DNA of 7,351 bases from Actinomycetota bacterium (GCA_005883175.1 VAYV01000039.1:1-7351); one strand, 5' to 3'. Positions 1-5,786 are shown, numbered from the stretch's first letter. Program-made: numbers and translations. Notes: generated from the sequence alone by a model not told the origin.

Positions 1-355
1 GAACGGCGGGAACAATCTCCATCACGTTCATAATCAGGACCCAGAAGAACATGATCGTGAGGAACGGCGTCCACGAGGCCCCTTCAGGCCCCAGCACTGG
101 ATTCACGATCCGCTCCTGAACTTGCTCAACGCTGGCCTCACCAAAATTCTGGGCGCCCACCGGGACCAACCGCGCCTTTGAAAAAGCGCGCCAGAAGAAG
201 GCCCCCAAGAGGATCGTCAGACCGAACATGAGGAGTGTTGGGAAACTCACCGCTAACGGCCCGATCTTGAAAAGCGGCTCGTAGTTGAACAGCTTCCCCG
301 CCGGCGGTACATCAAAGGTCTTGCTCGCCAGAATGACTGTCGTTGCCCCGATCAC
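1..355 (-). CDS. atpB: ATP synthase Fo subunit a, N-terminal part (cut by left edge)
   Basis: This is the membrane subunit a of the F1Fo ATP synthase, which forms the proton half-channels next to the c-ring. Only the first 118 codons are in the window, so the essential arginine of the later transmembrane helix cannot be seen. Visible family features are an N-terminal hydrophobic helix (about residues 36-53, around LLMFGLTILLGAFFW), then NFGE, NPVLGPEG, and a second hydrophobic segment with PFLTIMFFWVLIMNVMEIVP, matching the subunit a pattern of PFL followed by N-x-x-x-x-I/V-P. The start is GTG at 355, chosen because AAGGAGG lies 7 bases upstream and because this GTG overlaps the stop of the preceding atpI-like gene as GTGA. 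G+C in the first 60 bases is 50% by count, lower than in glyA. It is the last gene of the minus-strand series visible here, and the rest of the atp operon should follow to the left. Confidence 0.93.
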   Translation of the reverse strand, partial: MIGATTVILASKTFDVPPAGKLFNYEPLFKIGPLAVSFPTLLMFGLTILLGAFFWRAFSKARLVPVGAQNFGEASVEQVQERIVNPVLGPEGASWTPFLTIMFFWVLIMNVMEIVPAV

Positions 356-756
356 GGAGATTCCTCCTTGAACGTCATCGCTATCCAGGGAGTCCGCTTC
401 CACGCCCGCGCTTCCAGGGCCAGAACGGCGATCAGTGCGACACCAAACGTCACACCCAACGTTGCGCGATCGACGAAGGACGCAGGACCGAGGGTAGTGA
501 AGGTCGCTGCGATGATCGCGATGCGAAGAAGGAAGCTAGGGAAGGAAACGATGCCGGCAGCTGTGAACGAGATGCGCCCGGCCGCCGCACTCAAGCCGGC
601 CGCCAGAGCTGCGTTCGCGAGGACGATGCCGACCGCGAGCAATGCAGAGATTGCTCCTCGCTCCCCGCGAGCAACGAATGCGACGCCGGCTGCCGGCACG
701 GCGCCCAGGATCGTCCACCCGATCGCCGCCTTCGCAAGCCGCAATTCGCCGCTCAC
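352..756 (-). CDS. atpI: AtpI-like ATP synthase accessory membrane protein
   Basis: A 134-residue protein with four hydrophobic segments (roughly residues 12-30, 34-55, 65-86 and 95-116) and short charged ends. Size, topology and position directly before atpB fit the ATP synthase protein I family, whose members help c-ring assembly and membrane insertion of the synthase. There is no catalytic motif, and the assignment rests mostly on topology and context. I place the start at GTG 756: GAGGAG sits 6 bases upstream and the GTG overlaps the stop of the atpZ-like gene as GTGA. An in-frame ATG at 789 would add 11 residues (MDAAISVEESK), but only a run of Gs directly abuts it and the overlap would grow to 37 bases. 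The gene ends in another GTGA overlap with atpB, so synthesis of AtpZ-like, AtpI-like and subunit a is probably translationally linked. Confidence 0.75.
   Translation of the reverse strand: MSGELRLAKAAIGWTILGAVPAAGVAFVARGERGAISALLAVGIVLANAALAAGLSAAAGRISFTAAGIVSFPSFLLRIAIIAATFTTLGPASFVDRATLGVTFGVALIAVLALEARAWKRTPWIAMTFKEESP
363..369 (-). promoter_or_regulatory. Shine-Dalgarno of atpB
   Basis: Read on the minus strand this is AAGGAGG, a near-perfect anti-16S match, with a 7-base spacer to the GTG at 355. It lies inside the last codons of the atpI-like gene and fixes the atpB start. Confidence 0.8.
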
Positions 757-1091
757 TTTGGACTCCTCAACCGAAATCGCAGCGTCCATCCCCCCGTTTG
801 CTTGCTACGCCACATCAGGATTCCGACCCCGGCCACGTATCCGAGCAACGTTCCGATCACGAACAGGATCGGCCACGTGCCGAAGAGCTTGTCGAGACCG
901 AACCCGATCCCTCCCCACACCGCGATGGCTGAGATGAACTCGGCCAAAAGGGTTTCCGCACCACCGGCGCTTTTCCAAAGAGAGCGTCCGGATCGTCCGG
1001 CGACGCGCTGCGGCATTCTACTTGGGACACCCAGCAGCGCGTCAAAACGAGGTCTCACGCGTTTCCGCTGCTCAGAGGGCTTTTGGGGCAC
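753..1091 (-). CDS. atpZ: AtpZ-like (AtpZ/AtpI family) ATP synthase-associated protein
   Basis: Up to 112 residues, with a basic, low-complexity N-terminus and two transmembrane helices in the C-terminal two thirds. The core reads GIGFGLDKLFGTWPILFVIG followed by a glycine-rich second helix (LLGYVAGVGILM). This is the G-x-x-LD-x-x-x-GT-x-P-x-x-x-x-x-G signature of the AtpZ family (F1Fo ATPase gene 1 family). Members in Bacillus form a complex with AtpI that was reported to transport divalent cations and aid c-ring assembly. The start is uncertain. GTG at 1091 has a GAGG six bases upstream. ATG at 1016 would remove 25 poorly conserved residues, but has no clear ribosome-binding site. A 38-base gap separates it from wecA. 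Its stop overlaps the atpI-like start as GTGA. Confidence 0.8.
   Translation of the reverse strand: MPQKPSEQRKRVRPRFDALLGVPSRMPQRVAGRSGRSLWKSAGGAETLLAEFISAIAVWGGIGFGLDKLFGTWPILFVIGTLLGYVAGVGILMWRSKQTGGWTLRFRLRSPK
763..768 (-). promoter_or_regulatory. Shine-Dalgarno deciding the atpI-like start
   Basis: The minus strand reads GAGGAG here, six bases before GTG 756. It supports that start over the ATG at 789, and it lies within the last codons of the atpZ-like gene. Confidence 0.65.
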
Positions 1092-1129
1092 CAGAGGCCT
1101 CGACTTTGTGAAAGTTTTCCCAAATCAGA

Positions 1130-2275
1130 TTAGCGCATCTGGCGCCGCGGCTCACCTTCGTTCTCGGGCTCGGGAACGACGGCGAGCGGCACCGCGGTCC
1201 GCCGGCGCAGGACGCGCGGCAAGATGATGATGCTCAGGACCATCGCGCCGGCGATCCCACCGGCGATGATCCGCCACCTTTCCCCGGGCCCGAGCGCGAG
1301 CGTCAGCGCCGCGCCGACCAGCATCGCGCTCCACATGTACATGACCAGCACCGCTTGCCGGTGACTGCGTGCCATGTCGAGCAGCCAGTGATGGATGTGC
1401 TGCTTGTCGGGGTGGAACACCGGTCGTCGTCCGCGCACGCGCCGCATAACGGCGAGCCCGGCGTCGGCGAGCGGGATCGCGAGCACGAAGATCGGAAGGA
1501 GGACCGGCACGACGAAGCCGGCGACGTCGATGAACTTCGGCTCGGTCGTGCGGCTGATGCCGCTCACCGTCGCGCTCGCCAGCAGTAAGCCGAGCAGCAT
1601 GCTCCCCGCGTCGCCCATGAAGATGCGCGCGGGATAGAAGTTGTGCTTCAGGAATCCGAGGCCGGCCCCCGCCACGATCGCGGTGATCAGCTCGGCCGTC
1701 GTCGTCACCCCGGTGGTCGTCCGGAACGCGTAGACGAAGAAGCCCGCAGCGGCGATCGTGGTGACGCCGACGGCGAGCCCGTCCAAGCCGTCGATCAGGT
1801 TCACCGCGTTGATGACGGCGATCGTCCAGAGCACGGTGATCACGGCGGAGAGGTCACCGGAGAGCGAGAGCACGCCGACACCGGGCAGCCAGAAGTAGAA
1901 GATCTGCACGCCGCCGAGGACGAGCACGCCGGCGGCGAGCAGCTGGCCTGCGAGCTTGGTCGGCGCGCTCATGCCGCGGATGTCGTCGATCACGCCGACG
2001 ATGATCAGGACGGTCGCCGCACCCAAGATCCCGACGGGTTCGGAAGACTCCCGGAACAGCTCGCGGAAGTCGGGCAGCATCCACGCGACCGCGAGCGCTG
2101 CGACGAACGCGGCGAACATCGCCAGACCGCCCATCCGCGGAGTTGGCTCGCTGTGCACCTTCCGGTCGTCGGGGATATCGACGGCGCCGACGCGCGCGGC
2201 CAGCGTGCGAACGAACGGCGTGACGGCGAATGAAACGGCGGCTGCGACCCCGAAGACGATGAGGAAGGGTCGCAC
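1130..2275 (-). CDS. wecA: Undecaprenyl-phosphate N-acetylhexosamine-1-phosphate transferase (WecA/Rfe/TagO family)
   Basis: A 381-residue polytopic membrane enzyme of the polyprenyl-phosphate sugar-1-phosphate transferase family (relatives MraY, WecA, TagO). It moves a sugar-1-phosphate from UDP-sugar, typically GlcNAc, to undecaprenyl or decaprenyl phosphate at the inner face of the membrane, starting cell-wall polymer linkage or surface glycan synthesis. Visible motifs, numbered from the chosen start, are DIPDDRKVHSEPTPRMGG (33-50), the Asp pair VIDD (95-98), NLIDGLDG (159-166), NFYPARIFMGDAGS (212-225) and HIHH (293-296). The HIHH motif separates the WecA/TagO/Rfe group from MraY. There are about ten or eleven hydrophobic segments. 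The start is GTG 2275, two bases after the glyA stop and just before the first membrane helix. A GTG at 2320 would add 15 polar residues and overlap glyA. The exact sugar cannot be read from the sequence. Confidence 0.9.
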   Translation of the reverse strand: MRPFLIVFGVAAAVSFAVTPFVRTLAARVGAVDIPDDRKVHSEPTPRMGGLAMFAAFVAALAVAWMLPDFRELFRESSEPVGILGAATVLIIVGVIDDIRGMSAPTKLAGQLLAAGVLVLGGVQIFYFWLPGVGVLSLSGDLSAVITVLWTIAVINAVNLIDGLDGLAVGVTTIAAAGFFVYAFRTTTGVTTTAELITAIVAGAGLGFLKHNFYPARIFMGDAGSMLLGLLLASATVSGISRTTEPKFIDVAGFVVPVLLPIFVLAIPLADAGLAVMRRVRGRRPVFHPDKQHIHHWLLDMARSHRQAVLVMYMWSAMLVGAALTLALGPGERWRIIAGGIAGAMVLSIIILPRVLRRRTAVPLAVVPEPENEGEPRRQMR

Positions 2276-2277
2276 GA

Positions 2278-3546
2278 TCAGTCCGTGACGCTTATCCCCG
2301 GCGCAGGGAACGCGCGGCACAGCTCGGCGATCTCGTGCTTGATGCGCGCGCCCAGCTCCTCGTCGTTCGGCGAGGTCACGATCTGATCAATCCATTCGCC
2401 GATGCGCACCATCTCGGAGATTCCCATGCCGCGAGACGTCACCGATGGGGTCCCGAGACGGATCCCCGATGGGTCGAACGGCTTCCGTGGGTCGAACGGC
2501 ACGGTGTTGTAGTTGAGCTCGATCCCGGCACGGTCGAGCGCCTTCGCAGCAATCTTGCCCGTCACGTTCTTGTTCGTGAGATCGACGAGCAGCAGGTGGT
2601 TGTCCGTCCCGCCGGAAACGAGCTCGAAGTCACGTCCGACGAGGTCGTCGGCGAGCGCCTTCGCGTTGGCAACGACGGCCCGCGCGTACTCCTTGAACTC
2701 CGGCTGCGCGGCTTCCTTCAGCGCCACGGCGATCGCGGCCGTGGTGTGGTTGTGCGGGCCGCCTTGCAAGCCGGGGAACACCGCGCGATCGAGGACCGAG
2801 GCGTGCTCCTCCTTGCTGACGAACATCGCACCGCGCGGCCCGCGCAGCGTCTTGTGGGTCGTGGTGGTCACGACGTCGGCGTACGGGACCGGTGAGGGGT
2901 GCACGCCACCGGCGATCAAGCCGGCGATGTGCGCGGCGTCGGCGGCGAAGATCGCGTCGACCTCGCGCGCAACCTCGGCGAAGGCTTCGAAGTCGATGAT
3001 GCGCGGAACGGCGGTGCCGCCGGCCCAGATCAGCTTCGGCCGCTCCCGCTTGGCGATGTCGCGCACCTGGTCGTAGTCGATGCGGCCGGTGTCGGCGCGG
3101 ACCGCGTACTGAACCGAACGGAAGAACTTGCCCGTGATCGACACGTTCCAGCCGTGCGAGAGGTGGCCGCCGTGCGGCAGCGACATCCCCATCACCGTGT
3201 CGCCTGGCTTCAGGAACGCGAGGTACACAGCGAGGTTGGCCGGAGAGCCGGAGTACGGCTGCACGTTCGCGTGCTCGGCGCCGAAGAGCGACTTCGCGCG
3301 CTCGATCGCGAGCGTCTCGAGGGGATCGATGACCTGTTGGCCTTCGTAATACCGCTTGCCCGCGTAGCCCTCCGAGTACTTGTTCGTCAGGACGGATCCC
3401 GTCGCGGCCAGCACCGCGTAGGAGACGTAGTTCTCGGACGGGATCAACCGGATCGAGTCGCGCTCTCTGCGCTCCTCGGCCAGGATAAGGTCCGCGATCT
3501 CCGGATCGTGCGCGCGCAGAGCTTCCCAAGCATCGCCGCGGTTCAC
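2278..3546 (-). CDS. glyA: Serine hydroxymethyltransferase
   Basis: A cytosolic pyridoxal-phosphate enzyme that interconverts serine plus tetrahydrofolate with glycine plus 5,10-methylenetetrahydrofolate, the main one-carbon source for purines, thymidylate and methionine. The 422-residue length is normal. Visible landmarks are IPSENY (35-40), the tyrosine-rich YAGKRYYEG (61-69), PYSGSPANLAVY (97-108), HGGHLSHG (125-132), DAAHIAGL (203-210), and TTTTHKTLRGPRG (227-239), in which K232 is the expected Schiff-base lysine. The start is GTG 3546, because AAGGAG lies five bases upstream and this GTG overlaps the rpiB stop as GTGA. The stop is followed after two bases by the wecA start. The rpiB-glyA pairing is conserved in many Gram-positive genomes. 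Nothing is missing from the active site. Confidence 0.98.
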   Translation of the reverse strand: MNRGDAWEALRAHDPEIADLILAEERRERDSIRLIPSENYVSYAVLAATGSVLTNKYSEGYAGKRYYEGQQVIDPLETLAIERAKSLFGAEHANVQPYSGSPANLAVYLAFLKPGDTVMGMSLPHGGHLSHGWNVSITGKFFRSVQYAVRADTGRIDYDQVRDIAKRERPKLIWAGGTAVPRIIDFEAFAEVAREVDAIFAADAAHIAGLIAGGVHPSPVPYADVVTTTTHKTLRGPRGAMFVSKEEHASVLDRAVFPGLQGGPHNHTTAAIAVALKEAAQPEFKEYARAVVANAKALADDLVGRDFELVSGGTDNHLLLVDLTNKNVTGKIAAKALDRAGIELNYNTVPFDPRKPFDPSGIRLGTPSVTSRGMGISEMVRIGEWIDQIVTSPNDEELGARIKHEIAELCRAFPAPGISVTD

Positions 3547-4004
3547 GAGTACTCCTTCTTCAATCGCTCCTCCAGCGCCGTGATGTTCTCGAGCCGAGCC
3601 GTGTGGCGCCCGCCGTCGAACGGCGTGCTCATCCAGATGTCGAGCACCTTCATCGCGACCGCCTCACCCGTCGCGCGCTGCCCGAGGCACAGCACGTTGG
3701 CGTCGTTGTGCCGTCGCGAGAATTCCGCCGTGTACATGTCGTTGCAGACGGCTGCTCGAACGCCGTGGATCTTGTTGGCGACGATCGCTTCGCCATTCCC
3801 CGAGCCCGCGACGATGATCCCCCGGTCGGCGGCCCCTTCGGCGACCGCGCGCGCAACGGCCTCGGATACCACGGTGTAGTCGCTCGGGACCGCGTCGGTC
3901 TCGGCGCCGTGGTCGGTCACGTCGTGCCCTGCCTGCGAGAGTGCGGCTTTGAACAGCTCCTTGTATCGGTACCCCGCGTGGTCGGAACCGAGCGCGATGC
4001 GCAT
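3543..4004 (-). CDS. rpiB: Ribose-5-phosphate isomerase B
   Basis: Converts ribulose 5-phosphate to ribose 5-phosphate in the non-oxidative pentose phosphate pathway. The protein is 153 residues (LacAB/RpiB family). The N-terminus has the phosphate-binding SDHAG (7-11). The active-site loop reads AGSGNGEAIVANK, with Ser68 and Glu72 where Escherichia coli RpiB has a catalytic cysteine. The GSGNGE form is that of the mycobacterial enzyme, in which a glutamate acts as the base. The later RRHNDANVLCLGQR segment carries the conserved HN-x-A-N. The start is ATG 4004, decided by an AGGAGG four bases upstream. The in-frame TTG directly before it sits too close to that site. It is separated from the phosphatase gene by 49 bases and overlaps glyA as GTGA. 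The sugar-isomerase relatives LacA/LacB are a formal alternative, but the loop and context favour RpiB. Confidence 0.95.
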   Translation of the reverse strand: MRIALGSDHAGYRYKELFKAALSQAGHDVTDHGAETDAVPSDYTVVSEAVARAVAEGAADRGIIVAGSGNGEAIVANKIHGVRAAVCNDMYTAEFSRRHNDANVLCLGQRATGEAVAMKVLDIWMSTPFDGGRHTARLENITALEERLKKEYS

Positions 4005-4008
4005 CAAG

Positions 4009-4014
4009 CCTCCT
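4009..4014 (-). promoter_or_regulatory. Shine-Dalgarno deciding the rpiB start
   Basis: A perfect AGGAGG on the minus strand, four bases from ATG 4004 and only one from the in-frame TTG 4007, so it supports the ATG. Confidence 0.75.
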
Positions 4015-4053
4015 CACGGCGCGCGGGAGTCTAGTGGGGCCGAGTCTAACAGG

Positions 4054-4560
4054 TCAGACCGGCGCTTCTTCGGCACTAATGGCGCGCGCGATGTCGTCCA
4101 CGACCGCGGGGAGCAGCCGCTCGATCTGGAGCGCGACCTCGTCGTAGATCTGCTGCCCGGAGCCGATCGGGTCGGGGACCTCTTCCCCGTCGAGCAGCAT
4201 CACCCGCTCGGGATGCTCGTCGAGAAGCGCCCGTACGCGGTCCACCTGGTACTGCTCCATGCAGTAGAGGCGCCAGGCGCGATCGGCGTGCGCAGCGGTG
4301 AGATACGTCGAGCGCGTGAACCGGAGATCGATCCCGCGCGCCGCCATGGCTTTGATGGTTCCCTGGCTGGGTGGGCGGCCGTCGTCGGCGCCGATGCCGG
4401 CCGAGGTCACCAGGATGACCCCTTCGCCGACTCGTTCGTCGAGCGCGCGCTGCAAGAGTACCTCCGCCATCGGCGAGCGGCAGATGTTGCCGTAGCAAAC
4501 CACGACGATCTCGCGTTGCTTCGAGGCGTTCCCTGTTAGGGCCATGTGCAGGACTAGCAC
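4054..4560 (-). CDS. Low-molecular-weight protein tyrosine phosphatase family protein
   Basis: A cytosolic cysteine-dependent phosphatase. The P-loop CYGNICRS (22-29) gives the CX5RS signature, with Cys22 as nucleophile and Arg28 as phosphate binder. The usual general acid is present as Asp130 in VPDPIG, although the residue after the proline is Ile rather than the common aromatic. TSAGIGADDGRPPS (52-65) matches the family's conserved second strand and loop. In Bacillus this position of the cluster is held by YwlE, a protein-arginine phosphatase whose P-loop has Thr where this protein has Ile26. Ile is the tyrosine-phosphatase form, so I call it a tyrosine-type enzyme by inference; the natural substrate is unknown. 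Starts: GTG 4560 has GAGG five bases upstream, whereas ATG 4545 gives 163 residues but no clear site. It is the first gene after the accessory segment, so it probably has its own promoter in the 190 bases upstream. Confidence 0.92.
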   Translation of the reverse strand: MLVLHMALTGNASKQREIVVVCYGNICRSPMAEVLLQRALDERVGEGVILVTSAGIGADDGRPPSQGTIKAMAARGIDLRFTRSTYLTAAHADRAWRLYCMEQYQVDRVRALLDEHPERVMLLDGEEVPDPIGSGQQIYDEVALQIERLLPAVVDDIARAISAEEAPV

Positions 4561-4750
4561 CCTAGCCTCTCATTTGGTGAAGGGGGTATTAACGAATCGA
4601 GATCGGGCTAGTCGTTTCCATGTCCGACACCGATCTTGACGGACGCGAATGCAGCCGATTCGCCTTCTCGTATGTAGCCGATCTGATGGAAGCGCCAGAA
4701 GCCCTTTGAATCCACCCTCGCACGGAGGCCCGCAATGCAAGCTTGCTGGC
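4561..4750. other. 190-bp gap upstream of the phosphatase gene
   Basis: No convincing gene on either strand. It must carry the minus-strand promoter if the phosphatase-rpiB-glyA-wecA-atp series is transcribed separately from the membrane-protein gene. The only A/T-rich patch is around 4585-4595, read on the minus strand as CGTTAATAC about 30 bases before the GTG; I could not pair it with a good -35 element. The right end contains one arm of the stem-loop at 4737-4767. Base composition is near 50% G+C in the first 60 bases. Confidence 0.5.
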
Positions 4751-4767
4751 CTATCCGGCAAGCTTGC
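4737..4767 (-). repeat. Stem-loop over the stop codon of the membrane-protein gene
   Basis: Two copies of the self-complementary 10-mer GCAAGCTTGC (4737-4746 and 4758-4767) are separated by 11 bases. As RNA from the minus strand they can pair as a 10-bp stem, then a C-A mismatch, two more G-C pairs and a 5-base loop that includes part of the TAG stop (4753-4751). The right copy extends to a 12-base palindrome GGCAAGCTTGCC (4757-4768). No run of Us follows, so it is not a standard intrinsic terminator; mRNA 3'-end protection, or a simple duplication, would also fit. Confidence 0.6.
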
Positions 4768-5251
4768 CGCTGAAATCGGCGATCGATGCGCCATGCCCTT
4801 CCACAACAAACGCGATCCCGGTCTGAGCTCCAGGCTCAACGACAGACGAGGCGGCGATTCCCCAACGCTCCACCGGCTCGGCGGGACGGCGCGGATTGCT
4901 CAGGATCTTGATTCCATCTGGCTTTATCAGCGCAATCCCGTTGCCTACATTTCGAACTTTCATCCCCATCCGAAAGGAGTTGTCGGAAGGCAACAAATCC
5001 AAGGCTCCTCTTGAGCCAGGAACATTCGTTAACCAAGGCCGGATCGACGCTTGCAGCGCAGCTCGTGACTCCTCAACCTGCAGGAGGACTGCTTCCGTCT
5101 GTTGTCGAACAGCCTCGGCTTCATCTTGTGAACTGCTTGCGACGTGTTTGGTCTGTCGGGCCATCAAGAACGTCGCAAGAGCAAGAATCAGCGTTGCGCC
5201 GCCTATGATCCAGGTGCCCTCGGACGTGGTTAGTCGAAAAGCAGCGAACAT
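4751..5251 (-). CDS. Small single-pass membrane protein with coiled coil, function unknown
   Basis: A 166-residue protein of unknown function. It has one transmembrane helix at about residues 13-30 (TWIIGGATLILALATFLM), followed by a heptad-like, Glu/Gln/Ala-rich stretch at about 33-68 that should form a coiled coil. A soluble domain begins at RPWL (71-74) and contains MKVRNVGNGIALI near 97-109. Hypothetical proteins with the order helix, coiled coil, RPWL and a beta domain with an NVG-x-G motif recur in actinobacteria, as far as I recall, but I know no tested role. The C-terminus stops soon after ADFSGKLAG and may be short for the type. The start is ATG 5251, with GAGGA six bases upstream. 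Its A is shared with the TGA stop of the 49-codon frame before it. Codon ends are less G/C-biased than in glyA, consistent with acquisition or weak selection. A repeat-based stem-loop covers its stop codon. Confidence 0.65.
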   Translation of the reverse strand: MFAAFRLTTSEGTWIIGGATLILALATFLMARQTKHVASSSQDEAEAVRQQTEAVLLQVEESRAALQASIRPWLTNVPGSRGALDLLPSDNSFRMGMKVRNVGNGIALIKPDGIKILSNPRRPAEPVERWGIAASSVVEPGAQTGIAFVVEGHGASIADFSGKLAG

Positions 5252-5400
5252 CACTCTTCCTCACTGCGCTGCTTCTTGTGATTGACCCACTCTGCAAGGT
5301 AGCGAAGTAGCGATCGGGACGTGACCCCCATCGCGCTAACGAGAGCGCCCGGCTGAGAGTCTCTAATCGACGCGTACTTGCTTTGGCGTTTCTCGCCCAT
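5251..5400 (-). CDS. 49-residue small protein coupled to the membrane-protein gene
   Basis: A short frame from ATG 5400 to TGA 5251, just upstream of and overlapping the membrane-protein gene by one base (TGATG). The product is basic at the N-terminus (MGEKRQSKYA) and has a central segment, SAMGVTSRSLLRYLAEWV (about residues 22-39), that resembles the turn and recognition helix of a helix-turn-helix. It ends in a charged tail (HKKQRSEEE). The ribosome-binding site of the next gene lies inside its last codons, so translating this frame could open that site. Against it: there is no clear Shine-Dalgarno before ATG 5400, and an in-frame stop lies two codons upstream, so there is no longer start. 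It could be a true small regulator, a leader peptide, or chance. The helix-turn-helix reading is inference from a few residues. Confidence 0.42.
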   Translation of the reverse strand: MGEKRQSKYASIRDSQPGALVSAMGVTSRSLLRYLAEWVNHKKQRSEEE

Positions 5401-5781
5401 CGCAAATCAGGCTATCGCCTTGCTTCAACAGGGAACTCTCGTGAAGCTAGACCCAACCACCAAGAGTGTTTTCAGCCGCTTCCCGTCACTCCGCAATCGG
5501 CATCGCCGGAACCGCACAGTGGGGTCCCGGACCCAAGCTCTTCGCAAACTGCCGAACGCAAGGTTCCCGAGACGAATCTCTCCACCGAGCGAGATGAACC
5601 TAGAGGGTCGGTATGGATTTGTCCTAAGTAAAGACGTTCACTCCATCCGTCCACCTCACGCGATGAAAAAGAAATCGTGCAAAGAGGTCCGAACGGGCTG
5701 CGCGCGGATTCCACGTTCTATCTGTTCACTCAAAGGTGTGGGACAATGGTCCTAAGAAGGGGGGAGGGGCCTTGGGGGGAG
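5401..5781. other. Divergent 380-bp non-coding gap
   Basis: It lies between the minus-strand small frame and the plus-strand response regulator, so it should hold outward promoters for both. Longer open frames exist on both strands, but their translations have no recognisable pattern and no credible ribosome-binding site. I see no tRNA, CRISPR repeat or insertion-sequence end. Two details stand out: a 13-base dyad at 5522-5534 and the G-tract block at 5759-5786. A hexamer GACAAT at 5742-5747 matches a -10 box at four of six positions, but I find no paired -35. G+C in 5401-5460 is 53% by count. Confidence 0.6.
5522..5534. promoter_or_regulatory. Operator-like inverted repeat GGGTCC-C-GGACCC
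   Basis: A perfect 6+6 dyad around a single C in the divergent gap, about 120 bases from the small-frame start and 250 from the response-regulator start. Its symmetry suits a dimeric binding protein, but no such protein is identified and there is only one copy. Confidence 0.25.
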
Positions 5782-5786
5782 ATGGG
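5759..5786 (+). promoter_or_regulatory. Potential G-quadruplex at the response-regulator ribosome-binding/start site
   Basis: Four G-tracts (5759-5764, 5766-5769, 5774-5779, 5784-5786) are separated by loops of 1, 4 and 4 bases, which satisfies the G3+/N1-7 consensus on the coding strand. The block contains the ATG at 5782 and the G-rich bases that would serve as its Shine-Dalgarno. If folded in the mRNA it would hide the start; if folded in DNA it could affect promoter escape. The consensus match is seen directly; a function is inference. Confidence 0.55.

Noticed and set aside
2335..3879. Long plus-strand open frames opposite glyA and rpiB
   Set aside because: Antisense shadows of two enzymes with full catalytic motifs; their translations are Arg/Val/His-rich without family features.
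4695..4725. Sequence around TTTGAATCCACCC that recalls a tRNA T-loop and a possible attachment site
   Set aside because: The flanking bases do not form a T-stem, and no anticodon or acceptor arm could be built on either strand. No integrase gene is nearby.
4570..4839. 89-codon minus-strand frame between the membrane protein and the phosphatase
   Set aside because: It overlaps the better-supported membrane-protein gene out of frame and its translation is Arg/Cys/Pro-rich with no recognisable domain.
5472..5714. An 80-codon open frame on the minus strand in the divergent gap
   Set aside because: GTG start without a ribosome-binding site, Ser/Gly-rich composition, and no motif; typical of chance frames in G/C-rich DNA.
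5716..5747. Possible promoter with GACAAT as -10 for the response regulator
   Set aside because: No reasonable -35 hexamer at 16-18 bases; a 4/6 match alone is too weak to list as a promoter.
5378..5755. Open frames of 125 and 82 codons on the plus strand upstream of the response regulator
   Set aside because: They start antisense inside the small minus-strand gene, have arginine/proline-rich composition without a fold signature, and lack ribosome-binding sites.
5621..5756. Two 8-mers each occurring twice upstream of the response regulator (GTCCTAAG at 5621 and 5749; GTTCACTC at 5636 and 5724)
   Set aside because: In a gap of about 380 bases roughly one shared 8-mer pair is expected by chance; order and spacing of the copies are not consistent with an array.
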